A DNA stretch of 64,000 nt from Sepioteuthis lessoniana (Eukaryota > Mollusca > Cephalopoda > Myopsida > Loliginidae): contig OY757939.1 of NCBI GenBank assembly GCA_963585895.1, positions 56,707,650 through 56,771,649 of the forward strand, given 5' to 3'. The notes below the pieces were generated by a model that was not told the origin of the DNA, searched no databases, and was given only the letters and a program-made list of their open reading frames with translations. Positions 20,598-31,394 of the stretch are shown one piece after another. The first letter of the stretch is position 1. Each line of letters begins with the position of its first letter. The position numbers and the translations under genes are program-made.

Positions 20598-20600
20598 AAT
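20549..20600. repeat. (CA)n(TA)n microsatellite
   Basis: CA tract then TA tract, opening the purine region. Confidence 0.9.
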
Positions 20601-21109
20601 GTATATAGAAACGGAAAGAGAGGCAGAGAAAAAGAAAAAGAAAAAGAAAAGAGAGAATCAAAGAAGAAAAAAGAAGAAAAGAAAAAAGAGGAAAGGAAAA
20701 AGAAATGAGAGAAAGAAAAGAAAGCAAGGCAAAAAGAGAAAAAAAAGTAAAACAATAGAAAGAAAAGGAAAAAAAAAAGAGAAACAAAAGAAAATTAAGT
20801 GGAAGGAAGAAATGAAAAGAAAGAGAGAGGAAAGTGAAGAAAAGGAAAGATGAAATGATGAAAAAAGTAAAAAAAAAAAAAAAAGGAATCGGGAAAAGGA
20901 AGAGTAAGAGAATAAAAGGAAAAGAAAGAAAAAGGAAGAAAAATGTAAAAAAGACAACAGAAAAGAAAGAAAAAGAAAATCAGTGGAAAAGAAAAGAAAA
21001 GATTGAAAGAAAGAAAAAAATAAAGAAAAGGAAAAAATAAAGAAAAGAGTGCGGGAAAAAAGAAAAGGAAGATATATATATATATATAGATAGATAGATA
21101 GAGAGCTGA

Positions 21110-21147
<38 letters not shown>

Positions 21148-21399
21148 CAGACAGACATCGAGAGCTGCGAGAAAGAACTTGAAAAAGTGAGAAAGAAAAA
21201 AGGAAATGAGAGAACAAAGAAAATTATAGAGAGAAAGATATATATATATATATATATATATACATAAAGAGAGAGAGAAAGAGAGAGAGAGAGCTGAGAG
21301 AAAGAAACTAAAAAAGAGTGAAAGAAAGAAAAAAGAAAAGTGGAGAACAAAGAAAAGTATAGAGAGAAAGATATATATTTATATATATTGAGAGAAAGA

Positions 21400-21433
<34 letters not shown>

Positions 21434-21569
21434 ACTGAAAAAGACAGAAGGAAAAAAAGGAAATATAAGAACAAAGAAAAGTATAAAAGGAAAGATATAT
21501 ATATGTGTGTGTGTGTATGTGTGTATAGAGAGAGAGAGAGAGAGAGAGAGCTGAGAGAAATAAACTGAA

Positions 21570-21604
<35 letters not shown>

Positions 21605-21821
21605 AAAGGAAATGAAAGAACAAAGAAAAGTATAGAGAGAATTATATGAATATACATATATATAGAAAGAGAGAGAGAGAGAGAGAGAGAGAGCTGAGAG
21701 AAAGAAACTGAGAGAGATTGGTAGAGTGGGAGAGAGAGAGACAGAGAGACTTAGAGGGACAGAGAGAGAGAGAGAAGGAAAGAAAAAAGGAAGCAGAGAA
21801 CAAAGTAAAGTGAAGAGAGAA

Positions 21822-21877
<56 letters not shown>

Positions 21878-21915
21878 GAAGAAAGAAAAGGAAAGAAAAA
21901 AGAAGAGATCGTCAA
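20601..21915. repeat. 1.3 kb polypurine tract containing a 110-160-base minisatellite
   Basis: Nearly pure A/G on the plus strand. From about 21060 it is organised: (TA)n, then (GA)n, then 'GAGCTGAGAGAAAGAAACTG'-like, then GAAAGGAAA..., then 'GAACAAAGAAAAGTATAGAG' and back to (TA)n. About five such units can be followed. Long frames on either strand (K/R/E-rich or F/L/S-rich) are composition artefacts. Confidence 0.85.
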
Positions 21916-22481
21916 CCCTTTGAGTTTTTATCAAGACACTCAAAGTCTGAAAAGGAAATTCCTGTGGGGTAATGGCTCACGTGCTCGACTTACGACATCA
22001 TAGTAAGCCTTAGACTCAGTATAAGGCTTATCATTGTGTATATATAATCGATCTTCTTCAAGGTGTGTTAACGGAACTAATTAATGAATTGTTTCTGATA
22101 AATTATACGTGAGAGTGATGGGGACCTCCTGTTGATGTCAGTTTTATTTGCTTTCTCGGCGAGTAAGATCTTGGTAAATTTTAAGATAAAATATTACAGC
22201 CTACACCAGAATACTTATCGAATGCTCGCTGTTTCCAAAAGTAAACGTATCAGGCTTTACTATTTCCTAATGGAAAAAAAAAGTTTTTATCATTTCTTAC
22301 ATAAAAAGGTTTTTTATTTTTTTATTTCTATTATAAATTATAATTTATAATCATCTTATTATTGCTTATTATTTCATTAATATTTGCTGCAATTTTTTTA
22401 TGATTATTCATGATTTTATTTTATTTTATCATTATCTATTATTTGATTATTATTGTAATGCTAATTATTTCATTTTCACCG
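21916..22481. other. No gene; very AT-rich
   Basis: Below 22260 the sequence is almost entirely A/T. No recognised element. Confidence 0.4.
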
Positions 22482-22740
22482 GGCCATTGGCCTAATGAGT
22501 AGACTGTTTGCCAATGGTCCGAGAGACTGGGGTTCAATCCCAGGTAGAGTCATGCCAAAGACTTAAAAAAGGGTACTTGATGCCACCTTGCTTAACACTT
22601 TGCATTATAAGGTAAGGATCAAGGGTAAAGTGGAGAAATCCTGGGAATGGAATAGCACCTTCCCCTACACCTCGGTGTGGTAGCTATTGAAAAGGGAGTC
22701 TTCAGGTCACCCTCGACTAAGGTCGCCAACTTAACTTATT
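22482..22740 (+). mobile_element. SINE-B, full length, tRNA-derived head
   Basis: Head 'GGCCTAATGAGTAGACTG' (A-box-like) and 'TGGGGTTCAATCCCAGGT' (B box), body 'CTTGCTTAACACTTTGCATT' and 3' end 'GGTCGCCAACTTAACTT'. Other copies: 26945, 34795, 36405, 37163, 39948 and 57195. Confidence 0.9.
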
Positions 22741-22842
22741 TCACTCTGTAGCATAGGACCAAAAAACGTTGTGTCTAAAAGAAAGGAATTCGCAGAAAAG
22801 AAACACTCAAAACTTGAATTTCAAGGAAGAAAATAGTAGTCG

Positions 22843-22849
22843 TTTTATT
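22843..22849 (-). promoter_or_regulatory. Polyadenylation signal of LTR-gamma
   Basis: AATAAAA on the minus strand, about 100 bases from the LTR 3' end. Confidence 0.55.
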
Positions 22850-23145
22850 CTTGGGGACTGCAGCGGACTGTAGTTAAAAAAAAGTTTGTTCAATAGTGTT
22901 CTTCCTCGCCTTCTCTTTTTTTTTGTCGCTATCAAACGTCTCCTTTCCCTCCGCGCACTTCAGCTAGCGTAAGTAGAAAGGTTCACCCTCCTCTTCTTGG
23001 CGATGACGGCGGCGTTGTTATCGTTGGCCTGTTGATACTTTCATATCAGTCGGATTGCTGACAGGCTGGGTCGGTGTGTCGTGCACCTCTGTTGAACCTG
23101 TTTGGAAACCTGTCTTGAACTGCCAAAATATCGCTACTTGATTTC

Positions 23146-23156
23146 CTTATATAGCG
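23146..23156 (-). promoter_or_regulatory. TATA box of LTR-gamma
   Basis: CTATATAAGG on the minus strand, 260-270 bases into the LTR, followed at a suitable distance by the poly(A) signal. Confidence 0.55.
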
Positions 23157-23417
23157 ATTTGATGGATCAATTCAAAGGTTCCCGAAGGTTCGATGATCAC
23201 CAGTGAAAACAGTAGTGCAACACGTGAAAGTTCACTCGTGATTATTTTAAAATCACGCTTGAACTCTACAGGTAACTCTGCCTGCACGAGCGAGGTTCGT
23301 GACATTTTTTATCGTCAGACCTATGTACCCAATGACTGATGACAGCTGATGTGCTCGAACGTTCTTCAACCTTGAGACCGCCGCAATTCAATGACGGCAC
23401 CCGTCCGTAATATTACA

Positions 23418-23855
23418 ACTCCTGGTGAGTTTTTTCATACCAGTTTGAATTGGTGGTTTTTCACTGAATCTGAGTGACAGTAAGTCTCCAGGATTCTTTC
23501 CATGTATTCGAGCCGATCTTAACAATTCTCTGGTATATATGGTCTTGATTCTTCCTCTGATTTTCAATCCCTCTCGTCCTTTTTACAAGCTTTTAGTGAC
23601 TGTTCCTTACGCGCCAAAAGCAATTGGTATCATTGTCATCTTCAGGTTGCACAATTCTATTCCAGTTCTCTTGCAAATTCCAAGCATTTTTTTTACTTTC
23701 TTTCATTTTCAATCGATGGTCTGTCGGAACAACAAATTTTCCCTTGATTATTATTTTTTATTCCTTGAGAGTTGTTCCCACCAGCGTAAGATGATGGTTT
23801 CTCTCTGGAGTTTGAATGACAGCAAATCTCCTTTCCAGGACCCTAATAATTAAGC
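23418..23855 (-). pseudogene. RLE-LINE C-terminal end with a second partial 3' end
   Basis: Minus strand. Landmarks run from the 3' end 'GGTGGTTTTTCACTGAATCT' through 'GTGACTGTTCCTTACGCGCC' (the 'IPIVIGALGTV' region) to 'TTTCAATCGATGGTCTGTCG' (the 'ADHRVKLKE' region). A second 3' end, 'CACCAGCGTAAGATGATGG', follows at 23780-23850, so two copies are joined. Confidence 0.75.
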
Positions 23856-24099
23856 GGATGCGTATTTCTAAGCTTCTTGGGAAGATGTGGCCCAGGTGGG
23901 GGTGTGTGACCATGTCCTCTGGAAAGCGTACGGATGTAACTTGTAAGACACATTTAGGTTATTTGGCCGCGCAATTACCATGACTAGCTGATTTGGCTTC
24001 ACTTGTGTGCGATATGAACTTGTGGCTCAAGTTTAAAAAAAAGATTTTTCATCCGTTCAATGTTAATATTTGGAAACCTGACACTCGTTTTATCTCAAC
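23856..24099. other. No recognised element
   Basis: Short stretch with no assignable content. Confidence 0.4.
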
Positions 24100-24668
24100 A
24101 TATGCATGATTTGTAAACGCATTTTCTTGATAACATTTTTAAACGAACCTGAACTCATTTTTTTTGCAGACAGTTGAATGGTTTCAAGTATTGTTATGTA
24201 TCCCTAACAATTCAATTAAGCATCAGTCATTCATTTACACACAGTTAAATGATCAAACAGTTCTATTTCTAACAATTCGATTTAGCATAAATCAACAAAG
24301 TTAAATAGTCTGAGTGTTTCTATGTATCAATAACAACTCAATTAGATATTAGTCATTTGTTTGGTTGTTTTGTTTTACGGCTTTTGAACCCTTTTCGGGT
24401 CATTTAAGGCCGATTTAAATTTCAAATAATTCAGGTTAGTATAAGTATAGTATTTTGCTTAAACACTGTTAAATGTCAAAACAGATCTATTTCAAATTAT
24501 TCAGTTTAGTATAAGTACACAGTTTAGTTTTGTTTGACACATAGATAGGACCCTATCAAGTGCTACCACTCCGGGCCAGAGTGAACCTGGGATCGATGGT
24601 AATAAAGGGGTCTTGCCCCTCTACAGAAGTACAGTCAGTGTATTCTACAGATCCGGCAAACTAGGCTG
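24100..24668 (-). mobile_element. D-element with long tail array
   Basis: Minus orientation: head at 24535-24668 ('ATAGATAGGACCCTATCAAG', then an internal deletion that joins 'GATGGTAATAAAGGGG' to the 'TCTTGCCCCTCTACAGAAGT' end), and tail-array units at 24170-24530. A SINE-C/D-type tail piece lies at 24358-24420. Confidence 0.7.
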
Positions 24669-24734
24669 GGTATCCGTTGTCATTGTTCCTCGAGAAATGA
24701 TAACATCCTGGTATTTAAATTTCGATCCGGCAAG

Positions 24735-24800
24735 GGCACATGGCGCAGTGGATAAGGCAGTCTACCCTGTGGATTAAAGGGTTAATTTTGAGATTCTATA
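24735..24800 (+). repeat. tRNA-like head piece
   Basis: 'GGGCACATGGCGCAGTGGAT' has a perfect A-box consensus (TGGCGCAGTGG at 24741-24751), followed by 'AAGGCAGTCTACCCTG'. No good B box follows before the HHR segment begins. Confidence 0.45.
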
Positions 24801-24910
24801 TGGGCTGGCGAGTTCGGCATGAAACACCTGAAGAAGGCTGAAGGATATATCGGCCGAAACGTTACGAGTATAACAATAAATATGTGGTTAATAGTCCGAA
24901 TATTCTAAGT
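24800..24910 (+). ncRNA. PLE-associated hammerhead-like segment
   Basis: CTGAAGA (24828-24834), an extra A, then GGCTGA (24836-24841) able to pair with TCGGCC (24850-24855) as a six-base-pair helix II with an eight-base loop, then GAAAC (24856-24860). A short helix III candidate GTTA/TAAC follows. This is the best-folded copy of the motif in the window. The extra A and unclear helix I leave activity open. Confidence 0.55.
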
Positions 24911-24990
24911 TATAACAATCCTGGTATCTTTTGTTCAGAAAATAACTTTTTATAAGAAATTGTAAACGGGCAATTATTTGTTGGTGATAG

Positions 24991-25024
<34 letters not shown>

Positions 25025-25025
25025 G

Positions 25026-25650
25026 GGGACATCTCCACTCTAGACGGAACCCCTCTTAAACTAGTAGACAAATTCACTTACCTAGGAAGCAGCGTCACAT
25101 CAACCGAAAAGGACATCGAAACGAGGTTAACGAAGGCATGGACAGCTATCAATAGGCTATCGATTATATGGAAATCAGACCTAACCGATAAAATGAAACG
25201 CAGTTTCTTCCAGGCAGCGGTCACATCGATACTGCTATATGGATGCACTACATGGACGCTAACAAACGGCTGGAGAAGAAGCTAGACGGCAATTACACAA
25301 GAAAGCTGCGTGCAATCTTGAACAAGTTCTGGCGGCAACACCCCACAAGACACCAACTGTACGGCCACCTGCCTCCTATCACGAAAACTATTCAAGTTAG
25401 ACGAGCCAGACATGCAGGACACTGCTGGAGAAGCAGGGACGAACTCATAAGTGATGTACCCTTATGGACCCCCACACATGGCCGTGCAAAAGCAGGACGA
25501 CCAGCACGAACATACATTCAGCAACTATGTGAGGATACGGGATGTTGTCCTGAAGACCTGCCTAGGGCGATGAACGATAGGGAGGAGTGGCGAGAGAGGA
25601 TCAGGGATATCCGTGCTACCAGCACGACATGAGGATGATGATGATGATAT
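25026..25650 (+). pseudogene. RTE-LINE C-terminal part, one frameshift
   Basis: Reads 'GDISTLDGTPLKLVDKFTYL', then 'MKRSFFQAAVTSILLYGCTT', loses one A in the run before 'RLEKKLDGNYTRKLRA' and continues in the next frame to 'WRERIRDIRATSTT', stop, ATG-triplet tail. The best preserved copy. It begins within a few bases of the same point as the copy at 16.99 kb. A CA microsatellite lies immediately upstream. Confidence 0.85.
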
Positions 25651-25705
25651 ATATATAAGCACATAGATCTATGTTATCAAATATATATATATATATATAT
25701 ATATA

Positions 25706-26675
25706 GAATTAATTTAGAGGGCTACTGCAATGTGAAAGAATAATTATTTGAGTCTAATTAATTTCGAAATAAAAACTTTATTGTCAGAGACTTTCTTTTT
25801 AAATGAACACGATGTTGTATGTTCAATTCATTTATTTATTTTTTGGACGATGTAAACATGGTGTCACGTGGGTTGTTAGAACGCCACGTTGTGAGTTGTA
25901 ACCCTGGTGCCAGGTGTTAAAACGCCAAGTAGAATAGACGTGACTTCAGTTGTCCAAATCAATTTCATTTTTTATTTATTTATTGTTTTTTTTTCGTTTT
26001 TATTTATCTATTTATTATTTTTTAAAACTTGAATACATATTTAAAATGTGTATGGTAATTAATGATATATTCAGTATTTAATTCTAATCTACTGTTAATC
26101 TGAGGGTTTAACTTAGCTATTAATAAAGCCTCCTTAATTCTGAGATAACCGACATGACGTGCTTTTGCTTCTATTTTAATGGAAAAATTATTATCATTAT
26201 TTTTGCATTTGATGATGTGTTTTTGAAATGAAGATGCACGTGTATTGAGTTGTTCTTTAATTCTGATATAGAGGGGTCTGATTGTGTTTCCTATATAAAA
26301 ATTATGGCATTTTAAGCAAATTAAACGATAAATAGTATAAGTTTTTTGGCCTATATTTGGATCCCTTATTGGGCAGTTGGCTAGAAGGCATATTGTGACA
26401 GTATTGTAAATGGATAATAGTTGATGTATATCTGAAGTCACGTCTATTCCACATGGCATTAAAACACCCTACCTGACACCTGGGTTACAACACCCAACTT
26501 GGCCCAACGTGACACCATGTTTACAACGCCCAGTAAAAAAAAAAAATTTACAAAAATTGAACATAAAAATCGTGTTCAATTAAAAAAAAGTCTCTGACGG
26601 TGAAGTTTTATTTCGAAATTAATTAGACACAAATAACTATCATTTCGCATTTCAATAGCCCTCTAAATTCAATTC
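25706..26675 (-). mobile_element. Penelope-like element fragment with inverted arms
   Basis: Arms at 25706-25949 and 26432-26675 are imperfect inverted copies of about 244 bases each. Shared landmarks include 'TTTAGAGGGCTA', 'TCTAATTAATTTCGAAATAA', 'AACATGGTGTCACG' and 'GAATAGACGTGACTTCAG'. Between them lies a minus-strand frame with a GIY-YIG endonuclease domain. Inverted or tandem terminal repeats and a GIY-YIG domain are Penelope-like features. The reverse-transcriptase part is missing. Confidence 0.75.
26022..26459 (-). CDS. GIY-YIG endonuclease domain, C-terminal part of a Penelope-like polyprotein
   Basis: The 145-codon frame is intact. A linker with C-x-x-C ('YRLICLKCHNFYIGN') gives the Y...YIG pair of a GIY-YIG nuclease, followed by a conserved-looking arginine motif ('IRPLYIRIKEQL') and a downstream histidine and asparagine region ('FQKHIIKCKNNDNN', 'EALLIAKLNPQINSR'). 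In Penelope-like elements this domain follows the reverse transcriptase and nicks the target. The start codon falls inside the inverted arm and is probably not the original start; the frame is a 5'-truncated polyprotein. Uninterrupted reading suggests a relatively young insertion. Confidence 0.75.
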   Translation of the reverse strand: MPCGIDVTSDIHQLLSIYNTVTICLLANCPIRDPNIGQKTYTIYRLICLKCHNFYIGNTIRPLYIRIKEQLNTRASSFQKHIIKCKNNDNNFSIKIEAKARHVGYLRIKEALLIAKLNPQINSRLELNTEYIINYHTHFKYVFKF

Positions 26676-26759
26676 AATAAAATAATTTGTGCAATGCTTC
26701 ACGCAAATTACAAAATGCATTTATATTGTATATATACATACATATATATACATATATCA

Positions 26760-26762
<3 letters not shown>

Positions 26763-26797
<35 letters not shown>
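26763..26797. repeat. (CA)n(TA)n microsatellite
   Basis: CA tract then TA. Confidence 0.9.
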
Positions 26798-26798
<1 letters not shown>

Positions 26799-26932
26799 GT
26801 AATTTACGAAGCTTTTTGCTTCGATGCGGCACAAGGCCGAATGAATGGGGTACCCAATGAGACTTGAACTCACTCGTGTAGGTTTGCTAGTCTAGCTTGC
26901 TAACCGTTACACCACCAAAGGTGCCCTACACA
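26795..26932 (-). mobile_element. SINE-E, inverted copy
   Basis: 'GATGCGGCACAAGGCCGAAT' and 'ATGAGACTTGAACTCACTCG' (inverted B box) and 'GCTAACCGTTACACCACC' (inverted A box). Confidence 0.85.
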
Positions 26933-26944
26933 CACATATATATA

Positions 26945-27195
26945 TATGGGTAGGATGTTCGCCAATGGTCCAGGAAACCTGGGTTCAATCCCAGGTAGAG
27001 TCATACCAAAGACTTTAAAAATAGTACATGATACCTCCTTGCTTAACACTCAGCAATATTAGGTACGTATCGAGGGTAAAAGTGGAGCAGTCCAGAGAAA
27101 GGAGTAGCACCCTCCCCTACACCTCAGTGTAGTAGCTATTGAAAAGGGAGCCTTTTGGTTGCCCTCGACTACGGTCGCCAACTTTACTTTTCTAT
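26945..27195 (+). mobile_element. SINE-B, head slightly truncated
   Basis: 'GTTCGCCAATGGTCCAGG', 'TGGGTTCAATCCCAGGTAGA' and the 3' end 'GGTCGCCAACTTTACTT'. Confidence 0.85.
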
Positions 27196-27576
27196 ATATA
27201 TATACGTGGAGACACACACACAATCAACCAACTTTATATATAGAATCATTCGCAAACTTACAAGGTAAATGCCAGAAATGAATTGAGTATTCGGAGAATG
27301 GATTTGAAAATGGAATGTTTTCTAATACAATTCAATGCAGCGTTGAATAAATAATGAACACGAATGGGAGTCTGCGTTGAACAATACAAATACGGAGCGG
27401 TTCAAAATGTTCCGCTTCATCACATGACAACAAAATGAATTGTATTCAAATCGAATGTCTAGACATTATATACATATTCAGAGAGGTGAACTCACTACTC
27501 TCTGATCAAATTGACAAAGTAATGACTTAAAATGTGTCATTCAGATAAAAGACATGGAATTTGAATATATCCATAC

Positions 27577-27582
<6 letters not shown>
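27196..27582. other. No gene or recognised element
   Basis: AT-rich, no assignable content. Confidence 0.4.

Positions 27583-27626
<44 letters not shown>
27583..27626. repeat. (AT)n tract
   Basis: TA dinucleotides. Confidence 0.95.
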
Positions 27627-27628
<2 letters not shown>

Positions 27629-27813
27629 GGGTGTTAGGGAGTGAAAAATAGTGGAAGAGAAAGAATACATATTTTTCAATAATGTAGTTTGGTATATTTA
27701 TGAATAAAGATTGCTCAATATCAGTGATAGAGCTTTTTTAGAATTATGTTAGAATTGGTTAAATGGCATGTGTTTATAGTAAGCTTCTTGCCAATGCGAT
27801 CATCAGGCCAATA

Positions 27814-27888
27814 CACACACACGTACGCACACACACACACACACACAGACATATATATATATATTCATGATATCAGCATAACTTGATG

Positions 27889-27975
<87 letters not shown>
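27814..27975. repeat. CA and TA microsatellites
   Basis: (CA)n at 27814-27850 and 27893-27927, and (TA)n at 27928-27974. Confidence 0.9.
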
Positions 27976-27976
<1 letters not shown>

Positions 27977-27989
27977 TAAACAGCTCACC

Positions 27990-28150
27990 AAGAGTTGGAG
28001 GGAAAATTATTGGATTCATACGAACGCCCCAAGAAAATTATATATAATATTCGGGTAACTGGGCTCTTTATCCTAAGTAGAGGTGAAGGAATACTGTATT
28101 AGAACCTGTATATCTGCTTACAAAATTCACCTTGTATCACATGTTGCCCG
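27990..28150. repeat. SINE-A mosaic
   Basis: 'AGTTGGAGGGAAAATTATTG' is SINE-A in minus orientation, while 'CACCTTGTATCACATGTTGC' farther right is SINE-A in plus orientation. Two halves have been joined head to head. Confidence 0.5.
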
Positions 28151-28163
28151 TGCGGACGAATTG

Positions 28164-28226
<63 letters not shown>

Positions 28227-28419
28227 TACATAGATAGATAGATTGATAGAGGGAAGGATTATTCAATGAATAGAAGGTAAATTCATTCAAAAACAGAAAA
28301 AATGTTTTTCAGAGTTTTTCTAATAATTATAAAATCTGCATTTTTTAAAATTGATTTGTATGAAAAGTTGTTTTAATCTCGGAAAATATTTGTTTTGAGG
28401 CTATTCAAAATGCAAAAGG

Positions 28420-28720
28420 AATGCTTCAGCATTGAATAGCGGTCTGCTATTAAATATTTGAGGGCAGGGAAGTGCAAATCACTTGAAATTTACAGAAGAA
28501 AGTGTGATGTTCATGGAGCAAAAAATGTTTACAAAAGGATTAACAAGGGTTTGCTACTACGTGCCTAAATTGAAAAGACAGTCCATGGATCTCTGACAAT
28601 GAAAATTCCTGGTGTTGCGGTGAGTAAAGAAGGTCATTCTGAAAGTCTGATGGGACATAAAATGACCAAGCGCAATTGATTTCTTTTTAAAGTTGCAACT
28701 TCCGATTGACAACTCCTTAG
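28420..28720 (+). pseudogene. Mariner-like transposase N-terminal relic
   Basis: In broken frames: 'AIKYLRAGKCKSLEIYRRKC', 'VHGAKNVYKRINKG', then 'TMKIPGVAVSKEGHSESLM'. The first piece resembles the helix-turn-helix start of mariner transposases. No termini or catalytic residues are visible. It differs from the deleted mariner that follows. Confidence 0.45.
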
Positions 28721-28753
28721 ACAAAATTCACCTTATATATTGAATGAGCATTG

Positions 28754-29687
<934 letters not shown>

Positions 29688-29689
29688 TA

Positions 29690-29875
29690 TTTAACCCATA
29701 AATGGGAACCTGACACGGTGAACCTGTAAGTACTGGCAATGAAAGGATGCCCCACTCTCCAAAACGGAAGCCTTACTACTAGATTCAGTTTAGTGTCATA
29801 TTCAGAACACTTCTTTTTTGATGAGGTCTTACATCTCTGCAAGCGGATACAGTCAGTGTTTCGAAGCCTCACTTA
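29690..29875 (-). mobile_element. D-element head fragment
   Basis: 'TTTAACCCATAAATGGGAAC', 'GTACTGGCAATGAAAGGATG', 'CAGTTTAGTGTCATATTCAG' and 'GCGGATACAGTCAGTGTT' follow the D-element head in minus orientation. It begins exactly at the TA beside the mariner. Confidence 0.65.
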
Positions 29876-30344
29876 GAAGGTAGCAAGATTGTGGTTTTTG
29901 CCTGTTTATGACATATGGTTTAGAAATAAAGAATTAAACATTAGAAAATAAACATTCAAAGCATAAAAAATCAAGACAGGGAATGGTACTGAGCGACAAA
30001 AAGAGATCAAAATGGGTCAAAGAGCAGACTCCGGACACATAGCTACAAGAGCTGGTGATAAATGGTACAAAAGGTTTTTAAAAAATGGTGCTCAAAAGTA
30101 ACAAGCCTTATAGGAAAAATATAACAGAGGATGGGGAGAAGAGATGGTGATGTTTGCTGGCCAGATATTGAAGAGGCGAGCTTGTTTTCATCCAGTGCTG
30201 GATTTAAACTTGGAGATGCCCTAAGCTATATCAAGCAGTGAACTTTAATAAGAGCAACGGAGTTGACACTAACTATCGTATTATGAACAGCAAAGGTTAG
30301 AGCACTGCTAAGCTTTTCATCATCTGGTTGGTGGGTTAGTGGTG
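29876..30344. other. Unrecognised, possibly old transposon sequence
   Basis: Broken frames around 30000-30230 give 'DGDVCWPDIEEA'-like stretches, but no family is identified. Confidence 0.3.
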
Positions 30345-30765
30345 TTTTACGGCATATCAAACATTGTGGGATATCTAAATCCAATCCTGTTTGGTTTGAT
30401 TTGGTTTGGTTTTATTGCACTTCAACCATTCTAGGTCAATAATGCAGTTCTATTTCAAACAATTCAGCTTATTATAAGTATAGTTTTTTTGTTTACAAAC
30501 AGTTAAATGTCTAAACAGTCCTATTTCAAGCAATTCAGTTTAACATAACAACAGTTTAGTTCTATTTGATCCATATATAGAACCCTATCAGGTGCTACCA
30601 CTCCGGACCAGAGTTGACCTGGGAGCGATGACAATAATTGGGTATTCTGCATTTCCCAAAGCTCCAGCATTACTGGAACCTCACCATCGGATTGTTTAAT
30701 GTCGTATCCAAGGCAATTCTCTACCGAGAAGCTGTCGGTATATTCTTCAGCTCCAGCCGAATGGG
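30345..30765 (-). mobile_element. D-element
   Basis: 3' end 'GTTTTACGGCATATCAAACA' at 30350, tail-array units at 30445-30560, and head from 'ACCCTATCAGGTGCTACCAC' to 'TTCTTCAGCTCCAGCCGA'. Confidence 0.75.
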
Positions 30766-30837
30766 CAACAATCCTGTTTATGCATACTTAATAAATATAA
30801 ATAATTTATGAACAAATATATATATATACATATATAT

Positions 30838-31022
30838 AGTCATCCACAGACAGATCAGTTTCGTTCTATCAGAACTCATTAGTGTGGCTAGACAGGCTAG
30901 ATTCCCGAAGCACATATATCCGCTTAACGGCTACCGAGATCTCGATTCATATGAAGAGCCTTGCATATACGCTAATGGCAACACAATTACTTCATTGGCT
31001 AGAGAGCTCAAACCTACAGGGG
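30838..31022. repeat. F repeat, copy 1 (internally deleted)
   Basis: Shares 'GTCATCCACAGACAGATCAG' ... 'AGGCTAGATTCCCGAAGC' and 'CTTAACGGCTACCGAGATCT' with copy 2 at 31073-31318, but lacks the tRNA-like middle and gains about 60 bases at its end. Confidence 0.75.
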
Positions 31023-31029
31023 TAGGGGA

Positions 31030-31031
<2 letters not shown>

Positions 31032-31072
<41 letters not shown>
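31032..31072. repeat. (AT)n tract
   Basis: Separates the two F copies. Confidence 0.95.
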
Positions 31073-31076
<4 letters not shown>

Positions 31077-31316
31077 CATCCACAGACAGATAAGTTTCGT
31101 TCTATCAGAACTCATCAGTGTGGCTAGACAGGCTAGATTCCCGAAGCTGGGATCAAAACCCGGTTGACTCAAACGCCAATCCAAGATTCTACCACTGAGC
31201 CACGAGGAAGTCAGCGCCAGCGAAGTAAATTTAAACGGTTATGGATCTCAATTGTTATTGTTTACATATATCTGCTTAACGGCTACCGAGAGCTCGATTA
31301 ATATGAAGAGCCTTTC

Positions 31317-31318
<2 letters not shown>
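31073..31318. repeat. F repeat, copy 2 with tRNA-like head
   Basis: Same outer segments as copy 1 plus the tRNA-like sequence at 31139-31212. Confidence 0.75.
31139..31212 (-). repeat. tRNA-like SINE head in F repeat
   Basis: Minus strand: 'CGTGGCTCAGTGGTAGAATC' contains a perfect A box, and 'CCGGGTTTTGATCCCAGC' a B-box-like stretch, at tRNA spacing. Probably a SINE promoter, not a tRNA gene. Confidence 0.6.

Positions 31319-31372
<54 letters not shown>
31318..31372. repeat. (AT)n(GT)n microsatellite
   Basis: TA tract followed by GT tract. Confidence 0.95.
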
Positions 31373-31373
<1 letters not shown>

Positions 31374-31394
31374 ATTTGAAAAGGAATAGTTTGT

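Larger units (their letters stand above)
22747..23417 (-). mobile_element. LTR-gamma solo LTR with 4-base target duplication
   Basis: 671 bases. On the minus strand it starts TGTAATATTACGG and ends CCTATGCTACA. Flanks are ACTC on both sides, a 4-base target-site duplication. A TATA box (CTATATAAGG) and, about 300 bases further, an AATAAAA signal lie in the right order for U3-R-U5 on the minus strand. It is GC-richer than its neighbours. No internal region remains. It sits between a SINE-B tail and an RLE-LINE 3' end. Confidence 0.85.

Noticed and set aside
20658-21943. 321- and 211-codon minus-strand frames rich in F, L and S
   Set aside because: Readings of the polypurine tract; any frame on that strand stays open because stop codons need composition that is absent.
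22482-22560. Functional tRNA gene (also at 6460, 14757, 24735, 31139, 37163, 57525)
   Set aside because: A and B boxes are present but acceptor, D and anticodon stems do not pair, and each is followed by a SINE body that recurs in the window.
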